Source of the DNA: Agrobacterium leguminum
GTDB lineage: Bacteria; Pseudomonadota; Alphaproteobacteria; Rhizobiales; Rhizobiaceae
Direction: 5' to 3'
DNA: 64,000 nucleotides
NCBI RefSeq assembly: GCF_015704895.1
Contig: NZ_JADQWB010000017.1
Span: forward strand, 1-64,000
The notes under the pieces were generated by a model. It worked only from the letters and a program-made list of their open reading frames with translations. It had not been told where the DNA came from and searched no databases. Positions 8,854 to 16,433 of the stretch are shown here, one piece after another. Positions within the stretch are counted from its first letter, which is position 1, and each line of letters begins with the position of its first letter. The position numbers were made by a program, and so were the translations under genes.

Positions 8854-9062
8854 CCTCTGACCTTGTCCCCGACCTCATCGATTCACCGAAGAGTATCAAC
8901 CGTCAACGAAACAATTGCTACTGAGGAAGCTAAAGCCGAATGGGTGTGTTCATCACCCGCCCCCGCCCTCTCCTTGCAACCGGAGAGCCGGGTCGGCCGG
9001 GGGCTGATCGGAGGAGCAAGTGTCGCATGTCTAAATGGCCAGGACACGGAAACCGGACATTT

Positions 9063-10355
9063 CTACTTTGCAAATCGGCGGACATTCCAACTCCTCCGCC
9101 ACAACATCGTCCATAAAACCGACGTGGGAGCTGCCTGCAATTTTTCACCAAACGGCGTCACGCGATCATGATCGTGCAACACCAGCCCCCTCACGAACCG
9201 GTCACCAACAGCCTCCTGCAGTTGGCGCAGTCCACGGAAGTCTTGCGCTCTCACCGTTGCCGACGCCTTAACCTCGATTCCGATAATACGACCACGCCGA
9301 TCTTCGATAACGACATCGACCTCATCCTGATCCTTCGTCCTGTAGTGAGAGAATGAAACGCGTCGCTCGCTCCATGACGCCAATTTCATCAACTCCGACA
9401 CAACAAAACTCTCCAACAGAGCACCAAAGCGTAAGCGGTCCAGCCGCAACCGTTCGGCTTCGTCTTCTCGCATACTCGCCAGCAATCCCGTGTCGATGAA
9501 GTGCAGCTTCGGCGTCTTGACTAGACGACTAAGTCGATTGTTCGACCACGGAGGCAGTGTCTTTATCAGGAACAATCGTTCAAGGATCGCAACGTATTTC
9601 TGTGTCGTGACACTCGATAGCCCGAGCGCCGAACCAAAGCTGGAATGATTGACCAGTTGCCCAGCGTGCTCGGCCAATATGTTCAGAAGACGGGGCATCC
9701 GATCGAGTTGATCAATATTGGCGATGTCTCGCACGTCACGGTCCAGAATGAGTGCAACATAGTCCTCAAGCCAGGCAGTCCGTCGACGCGGTGTCGGTCT
9801 GCGTATTGCCTCAGGGTATCCCCCTCTTACAACAATGTCGATCAAATCCGTCCCAATGGCGGCGGCCGTCTCTACAACCGGCGCTTCTCCCGCGAACAGC
9901 CGATCCAAAAGGCGACCCGGTGCAGACTGAATCTCCGCCTGCGCCAGAGGTAGCAGCGGAATGACTGCCATCCTACCCGCCAGAGAGTCGGCTATGGATG
10001 GGATGGCCGTTAGATTTGCAGAACCTGTCAGCAAGAAACGCCCTGGCGTTTCGTCACGATCAACACTTTCCTTGATCGCCAACATCAGTTCCGGAGCCCG
10101 CTGCACCTCGTCAATCACAGCGCGGTCGACGCCTCTTATGAAACCTACAGGATCGGCACGCGCAGCCTGCAGCGTACCCGCGTCATCCAAAGTGAGATAG
10201 GCCCGGTCGGGGCCTTCAAATTGCCGCGCAAGCGTCGTTTTTCCCGCCTGTCTAGGGCCGGCAATAAGAACGACGCGCGTATCGGATAGCGATGTCTCAA
10301 CCAGAGAATACGCTTTGCGCTCGATGAGTATTCGGCTGGTTCGTAGTCGGTCCAT
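9063..10355 (-). CDS. AAA-type ATPase with DUF4143 domain, C-terminus extended by the insertion element
   Basis: This 430-residue P-loop ATPase of the AAA_14/DUF4143 family has Walker A GPRQAGKTTLA near residue 28, Walker B (DRAVIDEVQRAPEL) and sensor GRFLLTGSANL. The C-terminal DUF4143 domain has a nuclease-like fold (VVSELMKLASWS, then DQDEVDVVIEDRRGRIIGIEVKAS, a D-x-E-x-K-like core). Function is unknown; such proteins are common solitary accessory genes. I chose ATG 10355 (MDRLRTSRIL), since an in-frame start at 10451 would add 32 unusual residues. The last 13 residues, after ...PTSVLWTM, are read from the insertion element. The uninterrupted allele would stop (TAG) right after that Met. 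Activity is probably retained. Confidence 0.85.
   Translation of the reverse strand: MDRLRTSRILIERKAYSLVETSLSDTRVVLIAGPRQAGKTTLARQFEGPDRAYLTLDDAGTLQAARADPVGFIRGVDRAVIDEVQRAPELMLAIKESVDRDETPGRFLLTGSANLTAIPSIADSLAGRMAVIPLLPLAQAEIQSAPGRLLDRLFAGEAPVVETAAAIGTDLIDIVVRGGYPEAIRRPTPRRRTAWLEDYVALILDRDVRDIANIDQLDRMPRLLNILAEHAGQLVNHSSFGSALGLSSVTTQKYVAILERLFLIKTLPPWSNNRLSRLVKTPKLHFIDTGLLASMREDEAERLRLDRLRFGALLESFVVSELMKLASWSERRVSFSHYRTKDQDEVDVVIEDRRGRIIGIEVKASATVRAQDFRGLRQLQEAVGDRFVRGLVLHDHDRVTPFGEKLQAAPTSVLWTMLWRRSWNVRRFAK
9080..9103 (-). repeat. Right terminal inverted repeat of the insertion element
   Basis: On the minus strand it begins TGTGGCGG and contains AGTTGGAATGTCC. A second box, AGTAGAAATGTCC, lies inside at 9055-9067. 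The right ACATCG target duplicate follows at 9104-9109. Confidence 0.65.
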
Positions 10356-10411
10356 CGTCCGTCTATTATTAATACACACTTCGGCCAATTTAAAGCAGAA
10401 AAACGTCCAAT

Positions 10412-10427
10412 ATGCATTGAAATGCAT
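10412..10427. promoter_or_regulatory. 16-bp palindrome upstream of the ATPase gene, candidate operator
   Basis: ATGCATT - GA - AATGCAT is a perfect 7-bp inverted repeat centred about 65 bp upstream of the ATPase start. It could be a repressor site; no regulator gene is adjacent. Confidence 0.35.
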
Positions 10428-10558
10428 CCCCGATGGGTGATTGATCTGCACTCACGCAGGATGCCAAAATCGCTCATGATCCTCGTTGTCAGCCCCGCTC
10501 GCCCACGACAGACGGTGTTCTCGTCCGAATTGGAAAGAACAGGACACTTCACTCTAGT

Positions 10559-10578
10559 CGCCTATACAGATATAGGCG
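10559..10578. promoter_or_regulatory. 20-bp palindrome, candidate operator or hairpin
   Basis: CGCCTATA - CAGA - TATAGGCG is a perfect 8-bp inverted repeat. It has no following T-run, so it is more likely a protein-binding site than an intrinsic terminator. It lies about 150 bp upstream of the lipoprotein gene. Confidence 0.35.
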
Positions 10579-10724
10579 TGGCGCGGCTGCAAATGCTTTC
10601 CGCTTAACGCCCGACGGAGCTTCCGGAGTTCCCATGCCACAAAATCTCAAAAGAGGCTGGCATTGGTCGGTCATCTAATTCATACAACCTGCAGTAAAAT
10701 AATAATTCGAGGTCAGATCTGCAT

Positions 10725-11567
10725 ATGAAGCGCCTTGTGTCCACAATCGCCATCACTCTTTTTTGGGGACTATCTCTTTCCAGCTGCACCGAATCCGCGC
10801 CGGAAATGAGCGATGATCAAATCCTCTTGTTATTTTCTTCCACCTCCCTGTTCTCGACAAGTGCCGATGCGCCCAAAACGATCCCCAAAAAGGCCGAGGA
10901 ATGCGTACGCCTTCTTTCAGGGCTGGAAGAGGCAGTCTTCAAAGATATGCCACAGGAAATGCTTGGCCAACTGAAGACCGAATGCCGCCAGACGATCAGC
11001 GAGCGCCTGCGTGATCCAGCTCTGAACCCTAAAAACTTAAAGCTCGAACACGTTGAGACAGCAGAATTTGCCCAGCGGCTGACCACCGTCCGCGCAAAAT
11101 CACAGGAAGAAGCAAAGGCATTTGCCGCGCGTGAGAACGAGCGCCGTGAGGCCGAACTTGCCAAGCAGGAACAAGACCAGCAGCGGAGGCGAATTCAGGA
11201 GGCCGCAGAGGCGATCAAGAATGCGCAGACTCAGTTGGCGTCGATAAAGGATGACTTGCCGAAGAGGCTCACCGAGGCGGCAACCGCATGCGCCGAATTC
11301 GACCAAGCAAAAGAGGACCTCCGCAAGCGCGACAGGCGATCTCCAGTCCTCAATCGCGCGTGGCGTCCCAACGTTTGTCAGAAAAACTATGCAGAGCGGG
11401 CCAGCCGTCAGCTTCATCAAATCGAGCAGGCGGTCGAGAAAATGGCTTCGGATAAAAACTCACTCTTTCTCCCCAGCATGCCGTTCCTCGGTGAGGCCGA
11501 TCCGAACAAGATCACGGCGGAGATCGAAAAGATGCAAGAAACGATCAGGGATATGAAGAACGCTTGA
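10725..11567 (+). CDS. Predicted coiled-coil lipoprotein of unknown function
   Basis: This 280-residue protein starts with a lipoprotein signal (MKRLVSTIAI..., lipobox LSSC with Cys about residue 23), so it should be anchored in the inner or outer membrane and face the periplasm. The middle (about residues 115-180) is strongly charged and rich in Glu, Lys, Arg and Gln (ARENERREAELAKQEQDQ), a coiled-coil signature. Cys-containing segments near EECVRLL and TECRQT could form a disulphide. I do not recognise the family. It is isolated, downstream of the palindrome region and about 310 bp upstream of the iron-uptake operon. Aspartate directly after the lipobox Cys is absent. Confidence 0.75.
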   Translation: MKRLVSTIAITLFWGLSLSSCTESAPEMSDDQILLLFSSTSLFSTSADAPKTIPKKAEECVRLLSGLEEAVFKDMPQEMLGQLKTECRQTISERLRDPALNPKNLKLEHVETAEFAQRLTTVRAKSQEEAKAFAARENERREAELAKQEQDQQRRRIQEAAEAIKNAQTQLASIKDDLPKRLTEAATACAEFDQAKEDLRKRDRRSPVLNRAWRPNVCQKNYAERASRQLHQIEQAVEKMASDKNSLFLPSMPFLGEADPNKITAEIEKMQETIRDMKNA

Positions 11568-11877
11568 TCGTTGCGACCCCGACATACACCGAATGATTGA
11601 TTACGTCCGGCTCAATCCCATCTTGATGGGTGCGGACTGCGCCTAGACGCCTTTCGTGAAACCGCCGAAAATTGGCATTGATGAAAGCAATCTGATTATT
11701 CGTCTAGGCACGGAAGGATCTGCCGGAGATACGCCGGAAGCTCGGCAGTTGCAGTTCCGCCTCACCAACTCGTTTGAGCGAGAATCTTTACACGACTATT
11801 TTCATCAAGTTTATTGACATGGATACCATCCGTCTCTTTTATGCGCCCGCACAAATTGAAAAACGGGCCTGCGCCAT
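11568..11877. other. Intergenic region upstream of the iron-uptake operon
   Basis: These 310 bases have no recognisable gene. The segment around 11780-11830 (TTTACACGACTATTTTCATC, then AAGTTTATTGACATGG) is AT-rich and the likeliest promoter area for the 11878-18451 operon. I found no copy of the direct repeat seen upstream of sbnA. Confidence 0.4.
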
Positions 11878-12486
11878 ATGGAAGTTTCAACCAAAAATCA
11901 AAGTTGGCCAAGTGAGCTTTCAAAAGCAGATATGGGCAATCGCCGCTCCGTTCCGCCTGCCCTGTTGCGTGCGCCCGCCCCATCCGATGAAAAACTAAAC
12001 GATATCCTGATGCTCGCGAGCCGCGTCCCAGATCACGGTAATTTGGTGCCATGGCGGTTCATTCTTGTAAGAGATCATCAGGCTAGCGATCTCCTGGAAG
12101 AGTTTCTTCGCGCGCACGATGCTGAAGAACAGAACGAAGGCGTGAAATCGGCAATGATCTCCCGGTTGAGGGCGTGGCTGATCGGACCGCCGGCTACAGT
12201 GTTTTTGGTTTGGCGTCCCGATAAAGCGGCGCCATTCCCCGAACTGGACCAACTGCTTTGCGCAGGTGCGGTCGCGACGACGTTTTTACACGCTGTCCAC
12301 GCGGAAGGCTTCGGCTCGATCTGGCTTACTGGCTGGCCCTGCTCCTCGGAACGGGTCAGGCAGATCATGGGTCTCGATCCACACGAACGGCTGATCGGTC
12401 TTTTTCCTTTGGGCACTCCAACGCGAAGGCCAGCCGAACGAGCCAGGCCGAATGCAAATAACCTACTGAGCGAGTGGCGCTCGTAA
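11878..12486 (+). CDS. Nitroreductase-family flavoprotein
   Basis: This protein has up to 202 residues and the nitroreductase fold. RRSVPPALLRAPAPSDEKLNDIL at the N-terminus gives the FMN-phosphate region, SRVPDHGNLVPWRFILV the usual active-site stretch, and a late LGTPTRRPAERARP the C-terminal FMN loop. These enzymes use FMN and NAD(P)H to reduce nitro groups, quinones or similar substrates in the cytosol. It lies 13 bp upstream of the siderophore receptor, so co-transcription is likely. Reduction of ferric siderophore after uptake is an attractive but unproven role. The start is uncertain: ATG 11878 or the internal ATG 11932 (MGNRRSV). Confidence 0.75.
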   Translation: MEVSTKNQSWPSELSKADMGNRRSVPPALLRAPAPSDEKLNDILMLASRVPDHGNLVPWRFILVRDHQASDLLEEFLRAHDAEEQNEGVKSAMISRLRAWLIGPPATVFLVWRPDKAAPFPELDQLLCAGAVATTFLHAVHAEGFGSIWLTGWPCSSERVRQIMGLDPHERLIGLFPLGTPTRRPAERARPNANNLLSEWRS

Positions 12487-12499
12487 CAGCCATCGAATT

Positions 12500-14671
12500 A
12501 TGGGGGACTTATCATTGCTATCCAAGACTTTTTTGTTTTCAATTTCGGTATCCACACTTGCCTTGTGCAGCGCAACTTTCTCGGCATTCGCACAAGATAA
12601 CGGCGGCGACACCGTCCTTGCGCCGATTACGATCAAGGCCGATCGTGTTGGAAATGCTCCCGAGAGCCTGACCCGCAACGTCACGATTCTGGAAAAAGAG
12701 GATATCGAAAAACTCCTCACGACGTCGCACAGTTTGCCGGATCTTCTGGGAAAAGCAGTCCCTGGTCTGGCGCTGTATACCGGTGCCTTCACCACATACG
12801 GTCAAGGTCTACGCGGGCGCAGCGCCCTCGTCGTTATTGATGGTGTTCCCCAGAAACTCAACCGTGACACCTCCCGCGATCTGTTCAATGTTGACGTTTC
12901 CGCCATCGAGAAGATCGAGGTCGTCCATGGGGGCTCCGCTCTCTACGGCAATGGCGCGACAGGCGGCATCATTTACATTACGACGCTCCAGGGCGGCGGC
13001 GAGACACGGTTTAAATCACGCCTGGAGACCGGCAACAGCCTCACCAATTTCGGCGGTCAGGGGGCGAATGCGCGCTTTTCGCAATCTGTGCAAGGAAGCT
13101 CGGGGGACACCAACTTTGCTTTTTCGGCATCAGGTGACTTCAACCGCGGGCTATTCGACGCCAAGGGTGACCGCATAGCGCCTGAGCCCAGCCAGGGCGA
13201 TCTTTTCGATACTGTCTCCGGCAGCTTTTTCGGGCGGGTACGCCATCATTTCGATGATCAGAGCCTTGGCGCTTCGCTGATTGTCAAGAAAATCAGGCAG
13301 GACAGCGATTATGCGGCCGACACAACCGTTGCAGGCTTGCCGCCCGGTACTGTTCCTGCTCGCGCCGTGAAAGGACTGTCACTCGACGAACAGGGCGGAC
13401 TGTTCAATATTCAAGGAACGATAGACTACAGACACGAGGATATTCTCGGCGGAACACTGGATGCCCAGGCCTTCGCCCGCAGAGCGGAATCGCGATTTTA
13501 TCCTTCCGATGCGCGCGCCATTCGCAATCGCGCGGCGATCATCCAATCCTATTTCGAAAGTGACATTTACGGCGGAAGCGTTGTTTTCAACACGCCCATT
13601 CCTCTCAGTGACGAACTTCCCGTCAATCTGATGTGGGGAATGGATGCGCAATTGGAAAGCTCCGTCGGCCCAGCCGATCTTTTTGATGGTACGGCTTTTG
13701 ACCTTAGCAGGGGAACTGTCTTCAATCGCACGCGAACGACGCTCTGGACACCGCCTTTCGATCTCGACCAGTATTCGCTATTTGCCCAGCTTGAGGTCAA
13801 ACCGACAGATCGCGTCACGGTGCGTGGCGGTGTGCGACAACAATGGGCCCATTTCTCCGTAGACAATTTTACAACGATCATCGGCGATCCGATTGCAGGC
13901 GGCAGCCTCGATTTTTCCAGCGCGCTTTATAACATCGGCGTGAATTACGAGTTCATCGACGGCATAAGTTTGTTTGCCGATTTTTCCCAGTCCTACGATC
14001 TCTCGGACATCGGCCTGCAGCTTCGCCAGGCCCCGCGCGGTTTCAATCTCACGGGCAGCAACATCCGTCCCCTCAGCTACGACAACTACGAAGTCGGCAT
14101 TCGGGCGTCGGTCGGAGATTTCACCGGGAGTGCCGCAGCCTTCCTGAGCAAGTCTGAGCTGGGCGCCCTGCGCACGGAAAACTTCATTCTCATCCAGGAT
14201 CGGGATCCCGAAGAAATCAGGGGCATCGAACTGGCGGCCAGTTACCGCTTCAACGACCATTGGTCGGCCGGGGGAACGTTTACCTACACGCATGGTGAAC
14301 GAACGACCGCAACCGGACGCGAGATCGCTTTGGACGGTTTCCGCATTCCGCCGATCAAGGTTACAGGTTATGTCGAGTACATGCCGACAGATTGGTGGTC
14401 GTTGCGCCTCGACGGCGTCTACAGCGGATCTCGCGACGACGCTTTCAACGACCGCGTGGCATTTGGCGGCGCGAAGGTGGAAGACTTTGCGATTTTCAAC
14501 CTTGCAAGTGATTTTAAGCTGGAGCGCGGCAAGCTCAGTCTCGGTATCGACAACATCTTCAATGAAGATTACTACAACGTCTATGCGCAGCTGTTGAGAA
14601 ATTCGAACAACACGAGCCATATCAAATCGCCGGGTACAACGTTCAAAATCGCATATGAGGTTGAATGGTAG
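12500..14671 (+). CDS. TonB-dependent siderophore receptor
   Basis: This 723-residue outer-membrane receptor has a signal peptide (cleavage expected after FSAFA, about residue 31). A likely TonB box (DTVLAPITI) and a plug domain follow (about 50-165: NVTILEKEDIEKLL, then GLRGRSALVVIDGVPQ and VVHGGSALYGNGATGGIIYITT). The remainder is a 22-strand-type barrel ending with an aromatic-terminated strand (FKIAYEVEW). ATG 12500 has no good ribosome site. A TTG at 12515 preceded by GGGGG is a plausible alternative and keeps the signal peptide. The gene precedes a Fec/Fhu-type ABC importer and converges on the sbn genes. The likely ligand is therefore ferric staphyloferrin B or a close citrate-based relative; this is inference. 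Confidence 0.9.
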   Translation: MGDLSLLSKTFLFSISVSTLALCSATFSAFAQDNGGDTVLAPITIKADRVGNAPESLTRNVTILEKEDIEKLLTTSHSLPDLLGKAVPGLALYTGAFTTYGQGLRGRSALVVIDGVPQKLNRDTSRDLFNVDVSAIEKIEVVHGGSALYGNGATGGIIYITTLQGGGETRFKSRLETGNSLTNFGGQGANARFSQSVQGSSGDTNFAFSASGDFNRGLFDAKGDRIAPEPSQGDLFDTVSGSFFGRVRHHFDDQSLGASLIVKKIRQDSDYAADTTVAGLPPGTVPARAVKGLSLDEQGGLFNIQGTIDYRHEDILGGTLDAQAFARRAESRFYPSDARAIRNRAAIIQSYFESDIYGGSVVFNTPIPLSDELPVNLMWGMDAQLESSVGPADLFDGTAFDLSRGTVFNRTRTTLWTPPFDLDQYSLFAQLEVKPTDRVTVRGGVRQQWAHFSVDNFTTIIGDPIAGGSLDFSSALYNIGVNYEFIDGISLFADFSQSYDLSDIGLQLRQAPRGFNLTGSNIRPLSYDNYEVGIRASVGDFTGSAAAFLSKSELGALRTENFILIQDRDPEEIRGIELAASYRFNDHWSAGGTFTYTHGERTTATGREIALDGFRIPPIKVTGYVEYMPTDWWSLRLDGVYSGSRDDAFNDRVAFGGAKVEDFAIFNLASDFKLERGKLSLGIDNIFNEDYYNVYAQLLRNSNNTSHIKSPGTTFKIAYEVEW

Positions 14672-15519
14672 CCGCATCTTATCAGGTCAGCACAGCCGAA
14701 TGTTCCTCGGGCGCGTCTTTGGTCGGTTCCGGGCTTTCGTTCGTCGCCGGCGGTCGCACCATTCTCAATGAGGTCATCTGCGAGATACCGGGAGGGAAAA
14801 TCACGGCTCTGGTCGGTCCGAACGGCTCCGGCAAGAGTTCCCTGATGAGACTTCTGGTGCGCCTGGAGCGACCCACAACCGGGCAAATTACCCTTTCAGG
14901 TCGTGATGTTACGTCCTTCAGTCGCCGCGACTTCGCGCGGTGGCTGGCGTTTCTTCCACAGGATATGCAACCGCCCGCAGCGCTATCTGTCCGCGATCTT
15001 GTCGCCTGCGGAAGGCACCCTCACCGTGCCATATGGCGGCCCGAGACCAAGCGAGACAGAGAGGTCATTGAGGAGGCTCTCGTCGTCACCGATCTCACTG
15101 ATCTTTCCAGCCGCCCCATAGGAGCGCTTTCGGGAGGCGAGCGTCAGCGTTCGCTGATTGCCATGGCACTTGCGCAAGAGACGCAGATCCTGATGCTCGA
15201 TGAGCCGACAACGTACCTGGATCTTCGTTATCAGATTCAGATACTGGAGCTTGTTCGCAAGCTTCAGATTGAACGGCAGTTAACCGTCTGCTGGGTTCTG
15301 CACGATCTGAACGAGGCAGCGGCCTATAGCGACGACGTCATTGTTCTTTCGAAGGGGCGCTGTGTCGCAACAGGGTCGCCCGAGCGCATCCTGACGCCCG
15401 AGTTCATACGTGGTGTTTTCGGCATCGACATGTTGCGGCTTGCTCACCCTGTCGACGGAGCGCCGCTCCTCGTTCCGTCGCGTGGCTGGGCTCCCAATCA
15501 TCCAAGAGAAACGACATGA
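14665..15519 (+). CDS. Iron-siderophore ABC transporter ATP-binding protein (FecE/FhuC type)
   Basis: This 284-residue ATPase has Walker A GPNGSGKSS (about 51-59), Q-loop FLPQDMQ, signature LSGGERQR (about 154-161), Walker B ILMLDEPTTYLD and switch His in VLHDLNEA. The wording LDEPTTYLD and HDLNEAAAYSD is characteristic of FecE/FhuC/BtuD importers. It overlaps the receptor stop by 7 bp and the binding-protein start by 4 bp, so the uptake genes form one tightly coupled operon. It would energise transport across the inner membrane through the fused permease. Confidence 0.93.
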   Translation: MVAASYQVSTAECSSGASLVGSGLSFVAGGRTILNEVICEIPGGKITALVGPNGSGKSSLMRLLVRLERPTTGQITLSGRDVTSFSRRDFARWLAFLPQDMQPPAALSVRDLVACGRHPHRAIWRPETKRDREVIEEALVVTDLTDLSSRPIGALSGGERQRSLIAMALAQETQILMLDEPTTYLDLRYQIQILELVRKLQIERQLTVCWVLHDLNEAAAYSDDVIVLSKGRCVATGSPERILTPEFIRGVFGIDMLRLAHPVDGAPLLVPSRGWAPNHPRETT

Positions 15520-16433
15520 TCGCCCTCAATCGACGCAAATTTATTTCCGCTCTTTCCTGCGCCGCCTGTGCCTCGGCCTTCCGCCCCGGGCGACTGATCG
15601 CAGAAATGGCGCTGCCGCGTGTCGTCGCCCTTGAATGGCGTTATGCTGATCATGCTCGTTCGCTCGGATTGCCTCTCGTCGGTGTCGCCGATCTTGCGGA
15701 GTATCTTGGGCAGACTTCATCCGACGCGCAGGAATTGGCAGCAATCGGAACGGCGGATATGGGACGCCGGCAGGAACCCTCTCTTGAGGCAATCATCGCG
15801 GCGAAACCCGATCTTATCCTGGGTGTCAAGTTTCGACACGAGCGCATCCAGCCGCAACTTTCAAAGATCGCCCAAACGGTCCTTTACGACTATACCCGGA
15901 CCGGCAAGGAGAACGGCGACCAGCTCTCCCTTATGATTGACGAACTACGGTTGCTTGCCGAAAAAGTTGGACGCCGCGATGCCGCAAACAATGCGGTTCG
16001 CGGTCTTGACGATTTCCTCGCCAAGGGGGCCGGACGACTCGCATCAGTCCCTGACCTGTCGCGGCAGATCGTATTTGCCCAGTTTCCGTCCGGGGTTAAC
16101 AATATTCGTCTTTTCACCTCGAACTCGCTTCCCGTCCGCCTGCTGGAGCGACTGGGACTTCAGAACGCTTGGAACGGGCCATCGGAAGGTTTTGGCTTCA
16201 CGACAGTCGGTCCAGAGCGGTTGCTGGCTCTTGGTGATGTAACGTTTCTGGGCGTCGCGATCGGTGCGGATAACAGCCTTACGAGGCTTGAAAGAAACCC
16301 GCTCTGGCAAAGCATGCCATTTGTGCGTGCTGGCAGATTTTTTGGCCTGACCGACGTGGTTTGGCCTTTCGGCGGCATTCCGGCGGCCGAGGCCTTTTCC
16401 GCGAAAGTGGCAGAAACGCTCAAGCAGGGATGA
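15516..16433 (+). CDS. Iron-siderophore ABC transporter binding protein (FecB/FhuD type), Tat signal
   Basis: This 305-residue type III periplasmic binding protein has a twin-arginine signal, NRRKFISAL, followed by a hydrophobic stretch, suggesting folded export by Tat. Family features are VVALEWRYADHARSLGL, IGVADLAEYL-like loops, EAIIAAKPDLILG (about 88-100), ENGDQLSLMIDELRLLAEKVGR and a C-terminal GGIPAAEAFSAKVAETL. It is coupled by 4-bp overlaps to the ATPase before and the permease after. The ligand is probably the ferric siderophore admitted by the 12500 receptor. Confidence 0.9.
   Translation: MIALNRRKFISALSCAACASAFRPGRLIAEMALPRVVALEWRYADHARSLGLPLVGVADLAEYLGQTSSDAQELAAIGTADMGRRQEPSLEAIIAAKPDLILGVKFRHERIQPQLSKIAQTVLYDYTRTGKENGDQLSLMIDELRLLAEKVGRRDAANNAVRGLDDFLAKGAGRLASVPDLSRQIVFAQFPSGVNNIRLFTSNSLPVRLLERLGLQNAWNGPSEGFGFTTVGPERLLALGDVTFLGVAIGADNSLTRLERNPLWQSMPFVRAGRFFGLTDVVWPFGGIPAAEAFSAKVAETLKQG

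Larger units (their letters stand above)
6646..9103 (+). mobile_element. IS1202/ISNCY-like insertion element with passenger gene, 2458 bp
   Basis: The element is bounded by 24-bp imperfect terminal inverted repeats (6646-6669 and 9080-9103, 16 of 24 matching, both beginning TGT). It is flanked by the direct repeat ACATCG (6640-6645 and 9104-9109), a 6-bp target duplication. Joining the flanks without the element restores a stop codon for the ATPase gene on the right immediately after its family-typical C-terminus, which independently supports both boundaries. Each end contains two copies of a box resembling AGTTGGAATGTCC about 24-25 bp apart, likely transposase-binding sites. Inside are a DDE transposase and a convergent 245-residue passenger. 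Elements of this group are usually about 1.5 kb, so the passenger explains the extra length. Confidence 0.75.
10356..10724. other. Intergenic region with two perfect palindromes, no clear gene
   Basis: These 369 bases separate the divergent ATPase and lipoprotein genes. They hold two palindromes listed separately (10412-10427 and 10559-10578). A 61-codon frame (10422-10607) has weak similarity to a receiver-domain start, but no ribosome site or conserved acidic pair, so I do not call it. Confidence 0.5.

Noticed and set aside
8461-9171. 236-codon plus-strand frame across the passenger gene and right IS end
   Set aside because: It crosses the element boundary and is antisense to a better-supported gene; no family resemblance.
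10422-10607. Possible receiver-domain fragment in the ATPase-lipoprotein gap
   Set aside because: The resemblance is weak, the acidic pair and acceptor Asp are missing, and no ribosome site is seen.
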